Source of the DNA: Sulfitobacter sp. S223
GTDB lineage: Bacteria > Pseudomonadota > Alphaproteobacteria > Rhodobacterales > Rhodobacteraceae
Length of the DNA: 64,000 bases
NCBI RefSeq assembly: GCF_025143825.1
Contig: NZ_CP083560.1
Coordinates: 3,720,001-3,784,000, forward strand
Direction of reading: 5' to 3'
Of the stretch, positions 35,679 through 44,461 are shown one piece after another. A program made the translations under genes and the position numbers. The notes beneath the pieces are model-generated. The model made no database searches and had not been told where the DNA came from. It saw nothing but the letters and a program-made list of their open reading frames with translations. Each line of letters opens with the position of its first letter. Within the stretch, counting starts at the first letter, position 1.

Positions 35679-35778
35679 GTTTAAGCCCGAACAAACGTCG
35701 GACAGGAATGCCATTCTGACCTTTACATCGGCCCCTCAGGGGCAATGTGCCATCCGGGATCGGACGCATGGCCAACAT
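35671..35778 (-). CDS. Putative 35-residue leader peptide upstream of flagellin
   Basis: An ATG is preceded by a perfect AAGGAG site at eight bases. It opens a 35-codon frame (MLAMRPIPDGTLPLRGRCKG, then a tail with PVRRLFGLKPA) that ends 29 bases before the flagellin start. The product would be basic (six Arg, three Lys... counted by eye as Arg/Lys-rich) with one Cys and no membrane segment. The site is stronger than that of flagellin itself. The frame may be a regulatory leader whose translation matters more than its product. No homologue is known to me. Confidence 0.5.
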   Translation of the reverse strand: MLAMRPIPDGTLPLRGRCKGQNGIPVRRLFGLKPA

Positions 35779-35889
35779 GCTCGTTGCTCCTTACAAAAGT
35801 CTTAAGTGGCCCGTTTGCTCTGTTGCGCATTTTATTCAACTGGCACCAAACGCAGTAAAACTGGAGACTTACTCCCATAATACGGACTG

Positions 35890-36243
35890 TTACGCTCTTT
35901 TCTCTACTTTAGGTGCCGTCGGTGTCGGAACACTGTTTTTGCGCCCAAGCGCATCATAAGTTTCCAAACTACTGCGCACTTCTCGCAATGCGGCAAGGCG
36001 GTTCGCAACTGTCTGTATCCCTTCGAGAGCACCATCCAGCAGCAATTGGTTGCGATGAAGTTTGCCCTCAAGCGGCTTAATCTTCGCACGATTTGAAGTC
36101 TCATCGCTTAACAGCAAATCGACCATTTTCTCCTTGAGCGGGAGGAGTGTCCCCAACCCCTCCAGATCGCCTTCTAACAGGAGCGCACGCTCCTGCTCTA
36201 GCAAGGCATCGAGTTTGGTGAAATCAACAACTTCACGTGTCAT
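35890..36243 (-). CDS. FlgN-like export chaperone
   Basis: The 117-residue product is an all-helical, acidic protein, with LDALLEQERALLLEGDLEGLGTLLPLKEKMVDLL near the N terminus and GIQTVANRLAALREVRSSLETYDALGRK towards the end. This is the FlgN family layout (chaperone for junction proteins FlgK and FlgL), where an xLxxLLxxE-x-LxxGD motif starts the protein. It overlaps the rod-binding gene upstream and ends about 110 bases before the leader of flagellin. Confidence 0.78.
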   Translation of the reverse strand: MTREVVDFTKLDALLEQERALLLEGDLEGLGTLLPLKEKMVDLLLSDETSNRAKIKPLEGKLHRNQLLLDGALEGIQTVANRLAALREVRSSLETYDALGRKNSVPTPTAPKVEKRA

Positions 36244-36511
36244 CGGAGCGCTCCTTCAGGATATCAAATAATGATTGTGCCAGCCCGATACCGCCGGTCT
36301 GCACGATGTGTTTGGCTTGTTCTTCGATCAGGAATGAACTGAACTGGTCCTCGCCAGCGCCCCCGCCGAAGCTTTCGCTCGTTTGTCCAAGGCCAGCCGA
36401 TTCCAACATTTCTGCCAAGAATGAAGCTTCTAGGTTTTGCGCGGCTTGCAACAACGCCTTTTCGCGCGGGTGATCTGCAGCAACGGGTAGAGCGCCGGGG
36501 TTCAGAATCAT
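36233..36511 (-). CDS. FlgJ-type rod-binding protein without muramidase domain
   Basis: The 92-residue protein matches the N-terminal rod-binding domain of FlgJ: KALLQAAQNLEASFLAEMLESAGLG, then DQFSSFLIEEQAKHIVQTGGIGLAQSLFDIL. FlgJ caps the growing rod. The peptidoglycan-hydrolase half of enteric FlgJ is absent, as usual in alphaproteobacteria, so another enzyme must open the wall. It diverges from fliK across 120 bases and overlaps the flgN-like gene. Confidence 0.85.
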   Translation of the reverse strand: MILNPGALPVAADHPREKALLQAAQNLEASFLAEMLESAGLGQTSESFGGGAGEDQFSSFLIEEQAKHIVQTGGIGLAQSLFDILKERSDDT

Positions 36512-36562
36512 TCGAAATACTCCTCAAATTGCGTGGACTTTCCCGAACATGAGCGCAAAGCG

Positions 36563-36577
36563 GTAAACAACTGGTAA
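36563..36577. promoter_or_regulatory. CtrA-box-like site between the flgJ-like gene and fliK
   Basis: On the minus strand the sequence reads TTAC-CAGTTGT-TTAC, matching TTAA-N7-TTAA at three of four bases in each half with correct spacing. It lies in the divergent gap that must serve both operons. The match is weaker than that between fliF and fliL. It is a candidate only. Confidence 0.3.
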
Positions 36578-36631
36578 GGAAAAAGGCGGATAGTCCCCCT
36601 AGATCGAGGCAGACCCCCGAAAGGCGCGCAC

Positions 36632-38347
36632 ATGAATATCCCCATTGGAAAAGGTGGCCAAATTGAGCAGCTCAAGGTAGCGCCGCACAGCCACGACATC
36701 TCAGTTCCAACATACGATGGTGAGAAAAGAACTGGCCTCTTGGATTTTGCCAGCTTGCTTGCGGCGCTACCGGACCCCGCGCGTACTGGCGGTGAACCGA
36801 CGCAGTTTCAGAAGATAACAGTGCCAGATGGTGCTGGAACGTCGACAGACGCTGACGTTACTGACAGCTCCGCTATGTCAACAGACAGAGAAGCAGTGGA
36901 CATAGACCTGCCTTTGTCTTTGGCTAAGAAAACCCCCTCGGACCTGAACGCAGTTTCCAATCGAGGTCCCAGCAGGGTTGCTCAGCATCTTACCCCAGAT
37001 GCGTTCCATCTGCCGGGCCGCAGCATAAATCCTGACGCAGGTACTGCTGCGGAACCGGTGCAGCCCCAGCGTGGTTCGGACACTTCACCCCTGAATGAAC
37101 AGCAAACGGCTGCACTGAGTGCCGCATCTGATCTTCCATCTCAATCGCGAAATAAGGCTCCCGGTGTTCAGCATCAGGCTGAAGCTCCGCTAACGGGTGG
37201 AATACACCATGCGCGCACCAATGATAAATTAGCCGGAGAGCCGTTAGAATTGGTCGCAGTCCAGTTGACTGAAGAAAGAAACCATAACGCGCGCAATGAA
37301 GGTCGAACGTTGAGCACGGGCCGTGAACTACTCGGTGGTCCTGCTTCAAGCGAAAACGCGCGCGCGAAGTTGCCGCAAGGCATGGCGGCAGCTGATGCGG
37401 CTCTCCAAGAAAATGGTATTTTGCCTATACGTGGCAACCCGGCTTCATTGCCACAACTTCCATCACAAGCATCGGCACTTTTGCCCGATAAATCGGCTCC
37501 GGTAACAACAGGCAAGCCGGCAACACAATCGGGATTTTCCGCGCTTTCGGCATCGGACACCCACAACCTCAAGTCTATTGGAAATATTGCCTCTCCTGTT
37601 GAACCAGCCGCCGTGTCGACCGCAATGGGTGACAAACCAGAGTCCTCTCTATTTCCTGAAACAAGTGTGCGCTTAAATCAGGGGCCAAACCCTAGACATA
37701 GTGAAACCAGAGTTGCGGCCCCAGTCATATCGCAAATAGCGGCCCCGCCGAGCCCGAAAACCGCAAGAGTTCAGGCACCGATTTCAGACCCCTCCAGCTC
37801 TGCCCAACTGATGCTTGAATTAGGGGCGAAGTCTGACGCCGCAACTTCGCTGCTTGTCGCAGCCGAGACGCCCGAAATAGTTGATTGTAATTCAAATCGC
37901 ATCAACTCGGCGCAACAAGGGCCTCTTCCTGTGCAGCGTACGGAAATGGTATCGCAGATTGCACGGCAATTGACCGAAGTGATGCCATCGGCTGCTAGCC
38001 GCCCGGTTGAGATCGCCCTCTCTCCCGAAGAACTTGGTCGCGTACGTATGGGGATCACGACCGATGAAGGCAAAATCACCATTAGCATTCTGGCCGAACG
38101 TCCCGAAACATTGGACTTGATGCGCCGCCATATAGATCAGTTAGGTCAGTCATTCCGCAGTTTAGGCTATGAACAGGTGTCATTTCTATTTGGACAGGGG
38201 ACCGGGAATGGGGATCAGGCAGATGTTGATCCCAAGGATCAAAATGCCTCAGCCCGAACAGTTCTGGCGCATCCGGACGAGGACCAATCTCCTGTGATCA
38301 TCAATGTAGCCCCCACCACCGCAAGCGGTGTCGATATCCGTCTGTAA
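36632..38347 (+). CDS. fliK: Flagellar hook-length control protein FliK
   Basis: FliK measures hook length and triggers FlhB to switch export specificity. The first 420 residues are low-complexity and Pro/Ser/Ala-rich, as usual. The C-terminal FliK domain (about 435-520) is clear: SRPVEIALSPEELGRVRMGITTDEGKITISILAERPETLDLMRRHIDQLGQSFRSLGY (in pieces). The 571-residue length is within the family range. It is followed ten bases later by flgD, in the usual order fliK-flgD. Confidence 0.92.
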   Translation: MNIPIGKGGQIEQLKVAPHSHDISVPTYDGEKRTGLLDFASLLAALPDPARTGGEPTQFQKITVPDGAGTSTDADVTDSSAMSTDREAVDIDLPLSLAKKTPSDLNAVSNRGPSRVAQHLTPDAFHLPGRSINPDAGTAAEPVQPQRGSDTSPLNEQQTAALSAASDLPSQSRNKAPGVQHQAEAPLTGGIHHARTNDKLAGEPLELVAVQLTEERNHNARNEGRTLSTGRELLGGPASSENARAKLPQGMAAADAALQENGILPIRGNPASLPQLPSQASALLPDKSAPVTTGKPATQSGFSALSASDTHNLKSIGNIASPVEPAAVSTAMGDKPESSLFPETSVRLNQGPNPRHSETRVAAPVISQIAAPPSPKTARVQAPISDPSSSAQLMLELGAKSDAATSLLVAAETPEIVDCNSNRINSAQQGPLPVQRTEMVSQIARQLTEVMPSAASRPVEIALSPEELGRVRMGITTDEGKITISILAERPETLDLMRRHIDQLGQSFRSLGYEQVSFLFGQGTGNGDQADVDPKDQNASARTVLAHPDEDQSPVIINVAPTTASGVDIRL

Positions 38348-38356
38348 GGAACCGAT

Positions 38357-39031
38357 ATGATTTCTCCCACTCTGACAAACTCAACCAACAACAGTGTTGC
38401 AGGAACCGCAGCCAGTTCACCGCAAGCACAAGCAGTCCTGTCGTCCGACTTCGAGACGTTTATCAACATGCTGACGACTCAAGCGAAATATCAGGATCCT
38501 CTGGAACCACTCGACAGTTCAGAGTACGCGGCACAGTTGGCGCAGTTTTCGATGGTTGAACAGCAAGTACTGTCAAACGATCTGCTCACCGCGCTCGCAA
38601 ATTCGTTGGGCAACAGCACGATGGGGCAAATGGCCGGATGGATCGGGATGGAAGGACGTACAACTGCTCCCGTTGCATTTGAGAACACGCCTATAGAAAT
38701 TCTGCCGGATCCTCCGATTGGCGCCAAGTCTATGGAGCTGGTGGTCTACGACACCCAGGGTCGTGAGGTTGACCGCGGTGCACTTCCGGTCTCCAGCAAC
38801 CCAGTAATTTGGGCAGGTGTCCGCCAAGACGGCTCTGCGGTGCCCGCTGGTCAATACCGCTTCGAGGTGGAGGCAGTCGACTCGGCTGGGAACCCACTAC
38901 CGGCCGCGACGGCATCCACCTACGCACGTATTACCGAAGTGCAAAACAACGGCAATGAAACGCGGGTTATCTTCGCTGGAGGGGCAGAAGCATCAGCAAA
39001 TGCCATTACAGCGCTGCGCAAAGCAATCTAG
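38357..39031 (+). CDS. flgD: Flagellar hook-capping protein FlgD
   Basis: FlgD caps the hook during assembly. The N-terminal part has the diagnostic DFETFINMLTTQAKYQDPLEPLDSSEYAAQLAQFSMVEQQ (in pieces). The C-terminal part has Ig-like/Tudor-type repeats with SMELVVYDTQGREVDRG and PAGQYRFEVEAVD. The 224-residue length is normal. An AAGGA site precedes the start. Its TAG stop is shared, on a palindromic CTAG, with the convergent oxidoreductase gene, and this marks the end of the flagellar cluster. Confidence 0.95.
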   Translation: MISPTLTNSTNNSVAGTAASSPQAQAVLSSDFETFINMLTTQAKYQDPLEPLDSSEYAAQLAQFSMVEQQVLSNDLLTALANSLGNSTMGQMAGWIGMEGRTTAPVAFENTPIEILPDPPIGAKSMELVVYDTQGREVDRGALPVSSNPVIWAGVRQDGSAVPAGQYRFEVEAVDSAGNPLPAATASTYARITEVQNNGNETRVIFAGGAEASANAITALRKAI

Positions 39032-40356
39032 CGGTCAGCTATTGCGTAAGCACCATACGCAAATGGAAGTAGCGCACGGCGCCATCGACCCAAAGGGAAA
39101 CGGCGTAAGGGCGCGCGCATCGCCTGTGGATGGATCAGCGTTGGTGGTTGATCCTGAACAAGTTGCGCAAGCAACGCCCCGCTATAGGTTCCCGTGGCGA
39201 TGCCATTACCGTGATAACACAGCCCTGCGTACAGCCCTGATTGTTCCGGAATCTCGCCGACAAACGGCATTAAGTCACGGGAGAGACAGACCATTCCCGA
39301 CCAACCGTGAGTCGCTTCGACACCAGACCAAGCTGGGAACATACGCTCAAAATCTGTCCGGATGCACTGCGTGGCCTTCGCCTCAGCCGCAGCACCGGTA
39401 AACACGCCGCCTCTCATGCCAAAAAGAAAGCGACGATTTGGTAGAAGGCGAAAGTAGTGGAGCAGATTGCGCGTATCGTAACACATTTGGTCGCTAGACC
39501 ATCCAGCGGCAGCCAGTTCGTTATCATCCAACGGCCGTGTGACGATGACATTTGACTGACTAGGCAGATAGCGTCCCGCCAGCCAGTTCGGTAGATTTTC
39601 AGAAGAATATCCGTTGGTCGCAATAATAACGCGGTCGGCACGTAACTTGTGGCCATTTGCCTCCAACACCCAACCATCTACCTGAGATCGCAACCCCGTG
39701 ACTTCGCTTTGCTCGTAAATTCGGGCTCCGGAGGCCTCTGCAGCCTGCGTTAGTCCAGCAAGGTATTTGCGCGGGTTAAGCCCGAATCCTGTCTCAATCG
39801 TGAGGCCTCCGTGGAATGGCCCCGCCATACCAAGAGAGGCAAGGCTCTCTGCTTTGTGAAGCTGGTAAGGAACTCCGTAGTTTTCGTCGATTGCTTTTGC
39901 GTGGGCTTCTAGTTCGGCCATGTCTTTGGGACGGTGCGCCAACATGGTTTCGCCTTTGGAATGGCGATCAACCTCTATATCATGCTGCTGGATGATGCTT
40001 TCGACCAGTTCAATCGCAGCACGTTCAGTACGGCGAAATGCAATGCGCCCGTCACGACCAAAGCGCCGATCAAGCAAAGAATCGCCCGCCATCCCGCCGC
40101 CCAAACAGCAAAAACCACCATTGCGACCTGATGCACCCCAACCGATCCGCTGGGCATCCAGTACCGTGACGCTGATCCCCGCGCGTGCAAGATGCAAAGC
40201 CGCAGAAAGACCTGTAAACCCTGCCCCGATGATAGCAACATCCGTGCGTCCGTTTTCGCTGAATGACGGACGCGGACCGATGTCGTGTGAGGCATCCCAC
40301 CAACAGTTCGCGCGCGGCCCTTCACCGTAAGCGTAATCATCAAAAAGACGTTTCAC
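39028..40356 (-). CDS. FAD-dependent amine oxidoreductase (PuuB/DadA-like)
   Basis: The 442-residue enzyme has an N-terminal dinucleotide-binding motif IIGAGFTGLSAALHLA (residues about 41-56) and the DAO-fold segments GWGASGRNGGFCCLGGG and GWSGMVCLSRDLMPFVGEIPE. These are typical of gamma-glutamylputrescine oxidase and related amine oxidases. It is the last gene of the polyamine transport operon, with overlapping starts. This suggests it oxidises the imported polyamine or its glutamyl conjugate. The glutamate-putrescine ligase needed for the Puu route is not in the window, so the substrate remains open. Confidence 0.85.
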   Translation of the reverse strand: MKRLFDDYAYGEGPRANCWWDASHDIGPRPSFSENGRTDVAIIGAGFTGLSAALHLARAGISVTVLDAQRIGWGASGRNGGFCCLGGGMAGDSLLDRRFGRDGRIAFRRTERAAIELVESIIQQHDIEVDRHSKGETMLAHRPKDMAELEAHAKAIDENYGVPYQLHKAESLASLGMAGPFHGGLTIETGFGLNPRKYLAGLTQAAEASGARIYEQSEVTGLRSQVDGWVLEANGHKLRADRVIIATNGYSSENLPNWLAGRYLPSQSNVIVTRPLDDNELAAAGWSSDQMCYDTRNLLHYFRLLPNRRFLFGMRGGVFTGAAAEAKATQCIRTDFERMFPAWSGVEATHGWSGMVCLSRDLMPFVGEIPEQSGLYAGLCYHGNGIATGTYSGALLAQLVQDQPPTLIHPQAMRAPLRRFPLGRWRRALLPFAYGAYAIADR

Positions 40357-41171
40357 GCCGCGCGTTCTGCAGCTTGAGCATCTTTTTGCGCGCGAACCGA
40401 GTTACGCTTCGAGACGAGCGAGGCCGAGATGACCCCGATGGTTACAACGCCTATCATCATCGTAGACAGCGCGTTGATCTCTGGCGACACGCCCAAGCGC
40501 ACCGCGCTCCAAATCTTGATCGGTAGGGTGGTTGAAGATGGGCCTGAAACGAAAGAAGCAATAACCAGATCATCAAGGCTAAGGGTGAAAGCCAATAGCC
40601 AGCCTGAAATAACCGCTGGTGCAATGATAGGAAGGGTTACCAAACGAAATGCCTCCAACCGAGTGCAGCCCAAATCGAGGGCCGCTTCTTCAAGCGACCG
40701 GTCGAAGCTGACCAGGCGTGATGACACCACGACAGAGACATAACACATGGCAAAAGTGGTGTGAGCCAGAACAATCGTCAGCACACCACGATCCAATCCG
40801 ATCCCAATGAATAGCAAGAGCAGTGAGAGGCCGGTGATAACTTCGGGCATAACCAAAGGCGCGTAGATCATGCCGGAGAATAGGGTTCGGCCAAGGAAGC
40901 GCCCTGAATTGACCAGTACGTATGCTGCCATCGTTCCAAGCACTGTCGCTAGGGTAGACGACATGACCGCAACCTTGATCGTAACCCAAGCTGCATCCAG
41001 AAAGGCTTCGTCGCGCAGCAATTCGCCGTACCATTTGGTTGAAAAACCTGCCCAAACGGTCACCAATTTGGATGCGTTAAAGCTATAGATCACCAGCAAA
41101 ATCATCGGCAGATAAAGGAAAGCAAATCCAAGGGTAAGAGCCGTGGTGTTGAACGTACTGAGACGTTTCAT
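40353..41171 (-). CDS. potI: Polyamine-type ABC transporter permease (PotI/PotC-like)
   Basis: This is a 272-residue inner-membrane permease with six membrane segments. The cytoplasmic EAA loop reads EEAALDLGCTRLEAFRLVTLPIIAPAVISG, which couples to the ATPase. The N-terminal block FLYLPMILLVIYSFNASKLV is characteristic of PotC/PotI. It overlaps both the oxidoreductase and the companion permease gene, as expected for a co-translated heterodimer. Confidence 0.92.
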   Translation of the reverse strand: MKRLSTFNTTALTLGFAFLYLPMILLVIYSFNASKLVTVWAGFSTKWYGELLRDEAFLDAAWVTIKVAVMSSTLATVLGTMAAYVLVNSGRFLGRTLFSGMIYAPLVMPEVITGLSLLLLFIGIGLDRGVLTIVLAHTTFAMCYVSVVVSSRLVSFDRSLEEAALDLGCTRLEAFRLVTLPIIAPAVISGWLLAFTLSLDDLVIASFVSGPSSTTLPIKIWSAVRLGVSPEINALSTMMIGVVTIGVISASLVSKRNSVRAQKDAQAAERAA

Positions 41172-42043
41172 GCTTCTGCCTCCGCTTGTTTTTGCTGGTT
41201 ACGCTGGAACAATACGATCGGGATAATCAGGATCAGAAGCAAGATCACTGCTACAGCAGATGCGACCGGCCAGTCGCGGTTGTTGAAGAATTCTTCAAAC
41301 AACACTTTGCCGATCATCAGCGTACCTGAACCGCCCAGAAGCGAAGGGATAACAAACTCGCCCAGCGCCGGGATGAAGACAAGGAAGCAGCCCGCAATGA
41401 TGCCGTTCTTCGACAGCGGTACTGTCACCAGCCAGAAGGCAGACAGACGCGAACAACCAAGGTCTTCGGCGGCCTCAATCAGGCTGTCATCCATCCGGTC
41501 GAGTGCTGCATAGATTGGCAGAATCATGAACGGAAGGTAGGTATACACGATCCCGATGTAGACGGCTGTGTTGGTATTCAGGATGGTAAGAGGATCAGAA
41601 ATCACCCCTAACCATAGAAGCAGTTGGTTAAGCAGTCCCTCGTTACTCAGGATCCCGATCCACGCGTAGACCCGTATGAGAAACGAGGTCCAGAATGGCA
41701 AAATTACAAGCATCATCAGCGTGGCACGCCACTCCTCCGGCGCGCGGGACATGGAATAGGCCATCGGATAGCCCACCAGCAGCGTCAGGAACGTCGAAAT
41801 TAACGCTATCTTGAGGCTGCTAAGGTAGGCTTTGTAGTAAAGATCATCTGTGGTGAGGAATACGAAGTTCTCGAAATCCAGACCTTGTATCAGCGCAGCA
41901 AAGCCATCTTTCATCGTGGGCGTATAGGGCGGGATCGCGAGATCAATATCCGATAGCGAGATTTTGAAAACGATCAGAAACGGAACAAGAAAAAGCGCCA
42001 ACAACCATGTGTATGGCACTGCGATCAGTGCAAATCTGCGCAT
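41168..42043 (-). CDS. potH: Polyamine-type ABC transporter permease (PotH/PotB-like)
   Basis: This is a 291-residue permease with six membrane segments. The N-terminal LFLVPFLIVFKISLSDIDLAIPPY is typical of PotB/PotH, and the EAA loop reads IEAAEDLGCSRLSAFWLVTVPLSKNGIIAG. The first periplasmic loop is of normal size, unlike the permease of the second transporter at 48.7 kb. It overlaps potI and follows the ATPase gene by about 65 bases. Confidence 0.92.
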   Translation of the reverse strand: MRRFALIAVPYTWLLALFLVPFLIVFKISLSDIDLAIPPYTPTMKDGFAALIQGLDFENFVFLTTDDLYYKAYLSSLKIALISTFLTLLVGYPMAYSMSRAPEEWRATLMMLVILPFWTSFLIRVYAWIGILSNEGLLNQLLLWLGVISDPLTILNTNTAVYIGIVYTYLPFMILPIYAALDRMDDSLIEAAEDLGCSRLSAFWLVTVPLSKNGIIAGCFLVFIPALGEFVIPSLLGGSGTLMIGKVLFEEFFNNRDWPVASAVAVILLLILIIPIVLFQRNQQKQAEAEA

Positions 42044-42107
42044 CAGCGTACCTCCCCTAGAGGGATTTGTGCGAAATCATGCATATGCAAAAGGGAAATG
42101 CGGCGGG

Positions 42108-43256
42108 TCATTCGGCCAGCAAAACGCCAGCGGTTGCGTTCCAGCGGATCCAGACGGGATCTTCCCATGTTATGTTCCGGCGCGAAAGACGGCGCGTATT
42201 GGCTGTCTGCGCCTTGATGATCTGTCCGCCCGGTAGCTCTACGTAATAGGTGCTGAGATTACCCAGATACGCGATATCAAGCACTTTACCTTGCACCGCA
42301 TTCTCGGCCTCTTCGGGCATTTCTTTTGTGATGCTGATTTTTTCGGGGCGGATGGCTAGGTGACAATCCTGCCCTTCTGAAAAAGGCCGGTCAGACACAG
42401 CAAGGATCGGGGCCTGATTGACGCCCCAATCTATAAAATATTTATCCGGACCAGCCGCTTTGGCGGTCCCTTTGATGATGTTCACATCCCCGATAAAATC
42501 CGCCACATAAACGCTGTTTGGCGCTTCGTAGATGCCTCCGGGGGTTGCGACCTGAATGATCCGCCCTTCGTCCATCACCGCAACGCGCGAAGCAACTGTC
42601 ATCGCTTCCTCTTGGTCATGGGTCACGATCACAAAGGTTGTGCCGGTTGTTTCCTGAATATCCATTAACTCAAACTGCGTATCCTGCCGCAGCTTTTTGT
42701 CGAGCGCGCCCAAAGGTTCATCCAGCAGGAGCAGCTTAGGCCCCTTCGCAAGACTACGGGCCAAGGCGACTCGTTGGCGTTGACCGCCGGAAATCTGGTG
42801 AGGTTTGCGGCGCGCGAATTTTTCAAGCCGCGTAAGTTTAAGCATCTCGGCAACGCGTGCATCAATCTTGTCTTTTGACAGTTTGTCGCGGCGCAGACCA
42901 AACGCGATATTCTCATAGATGCTCAGGTGTGGAAAAAGTGCGTAAGACTGGAACATCATGTTCACGGCACGCTTGTTGGGCGGTACGTTCGCAATGTCCT
43001 GACCGGCAAGTTCGATCGAGCCTTCTGTCACGTTTTCGAATCCTGCCAGCATGCGCATCATCGTGGTTTTACCGCAGCCGGACGGGCCAAGCAGGGCAAA
43101 GAATTCGCGCGTGTAGATATCAAGGGTCAGATCATCGATGGCAACAAAGTCACCAAAGCGTTTGGTGACATTCTTGAACCGGATCAGGGGTTTTTCATTC
43201 GGGTTCTCCCAAGGTGAAAAATCCTTATCCCAAGTATCAGATTTCGGTTTTGCCAC
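42108..43256 (-). CDS. potG: Polyamine-type ABC transporter ATP-binding protein (PotG/PotA-like)
   Basis: This ATPase drives import through the two permeases downstream. The Walker A motif GPSGCGKT is at residues 57-64, the signature at ISGGQRQR, and Walker B at LLLLDEPLGALD. The C-terminal TOBE domain (about 295-375: CHLAIRPEKISI, YYVELPGGQIIKAQ) regulates or binds substrate in this family. The N-terminal 25 residues are an extra, proline-rich lead. At 382 residues it has normal length. Confidence 0.94.
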   Translation of the reverse strand: MAKPKSDTWDKDFSPWENPNEKPLIRFKNVTKRFGDFVAIDDLTLDIYTREFFALLGPSGCGKTTMMRMLAGFENVTEGSIELAGQDIANVPPNKRAVNMMFQSYALFPHLSIYENIAFGLRRDKLSKDKIDARVAEMLKLTRLEKFARRKPHQISGGQRQRVALARSLAKGPKLLLLDEPLGALDKKLRQDTQFELMDIQETTGTTFVIVTHDQEEAMTVASRVAVMDEGRIIQVATPGGIYEAPNSVYVADFIGDVNIIKGTAKAAGPDKYFIDWGVNQAPILAVSDRPFSEGQDCHLAIRPEKISITKEMPEEAENAVQGKVLDIAYLGNLSTYYVELPGGQIIKAQTANTRRLSRRNITWEDPVWIRWNATAGVLLAE

Positions 43257-43324
43257 AGGGCCACCCCACGTTGAACTTAAAGAACAGGACAGGGCCGACT
43301 GGCCCTGCCCCGATTATTCCGGAC

Positions 43325-44410
43325 TTAGGTACCGGATTTAATCTTGGTCCAGCTACGGGTCACAACGCGCTGCACTTTCGGCGGATAAGGCGTGGTCGTG
43401 AACAGGTTGTTCAGCGTCGCCTCATCAGGGTAAATCGCCGGATCGCCAATAACATCTTCGACAAGGTACTCTTGCGAAGCTTTGTTGCCGTTGGCGTAGT
43501 AGACATAGTTAGAAGCAGCCGCCATGTTCTGCGCGTCCATAATAAAGTTCAAGAACTTGTGCGCGCCGTCAGTGTTCGGGGCGTCAACTGGAATGGCCAT
43601 TTGGTCAAACCACATCTGCGCACCTTCCTTGGCGGCATGATAGGCTATTTCAACACCGTTATCCGCCTCGGCCGCGCGATCACGCGCCTGAAGGATATCG
43701 CCGGACCAGCCAACAGCAACGCAAATATCGCCATTTGCCAGTGCCTGAATATATTCAGAACTGTGGAACTTTTGGATGTAAGGGCGCACCTTCATCATCA
43801 CTTCTTCGGCCTTCGCAATGACCTCTGGATCATGGCTGTCGGGGTCTTCGCCGATGTACTTCAACGTCATCGGCAGCATCTCGGCAGGCGCATCAAGGAA
43901 ATGCACTCCGCAATCGGCAAGTTTGGACATGTTGTCAGGATTCAACACCAGCTCAAGTGAATCTACGGGGGCGTCTTCCCCAAGAATCTCCTTCACCTTT
44001 CCAAGGTTCACGCCAATGCCGGTGGTGCCCCACATGTAGTTGATGGAGTATGCGTTTTCCGGGTCATACTGTTCTGTGCGGCTTGTAACGACATCCCACA
44101 TGTTCGTGATGTTCGGCAATTTGGTCATGTCTAGCTTCTGAAACGCGCCAGCCGTGATTTGACGCTGCAAGAACGTGCCGGACGGCACCACAACATCATA
44201 ACCAGATCCGCCAGCAAGCATTTTAGTTTCCAGCACTTCGTTGCTGTCAAACACGTCGTAAATCAGATCGATATCGGTTTCTTCTTCGAACTTCGCCAGA
44301 AGATCTTCATCGATATAGTCAGACCAATTATAAACGCGAACTTCTTCGGCAAGCGCTGCGCTGGCCATCAAAGCGGCAGCGGCTGTGCCGGTAAAGAGTG
44401 TCTTGATCAT
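43325..44410 (-). CDS. potF: Polyamine-binding periplasmic protein (PotF/SpuD-like)
   Basis: This is a 361-residue periplasmic binding protein with a cleavable signal (ending SAALA, about 21 residues). EVRVYNWSDYIDEDLLAKFEEETDI at the mature N terminus, SGYDVVVPSGTFLQRQI and YMWGTTGIGVN are hallmarks of the PotD/PotF/SpuD family, whose ligands are putrescine and spermidine. It is the first gene of the operon. Its upstream gap, shared with the aminotransferase, contains a repeated 13-base element that may be an operator. Confidence 0.93.
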   Translation of the reverse strand: MIKTLFTGTAAAALMASAALAEEVRVYNWSDYIDEDLLAKFEEETDIDLIYDVFDSNEVLETKMLAGGSGYDVVVPSGTFLQRQITAGAFQKLDMTKLPNITNMWDVVTSRTEQYDPENAYSINYMWGTTGIGVNLGKVKEILGEDAPVDSLELVLNPDNMSKLADCGVHFLDAPAEMLPMTLKYIGEDPDSHDPEVIAKAEEVMMKVRPYIQKFHSSEYIQALANGDICVAVGWSGDILQARDRAAEADNGVEIAYHAAKEGAQMWFDQMAIPVDAPNTDGAHKFLNFIMDAQNMAAASNYVYYANGNKASQEYLVEDVIGDPAIYPDEATLNNLFTTTPYPPKVQRVVTRSWTKIKSGT

Positions 44411-44461
44411 TGTGGTACTCCCTTGAGTGAAGACGGGTTGGCCCCGACATTGGCAAAGATG

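Noticed and set aside
35841..35853. Possible sigma-54 promoter (TGGCAC followed by GC) near the flagellin leader
   Set aside because: The GG and GC elements are eight bases apart instead of ten, and the site points away from flagellin.
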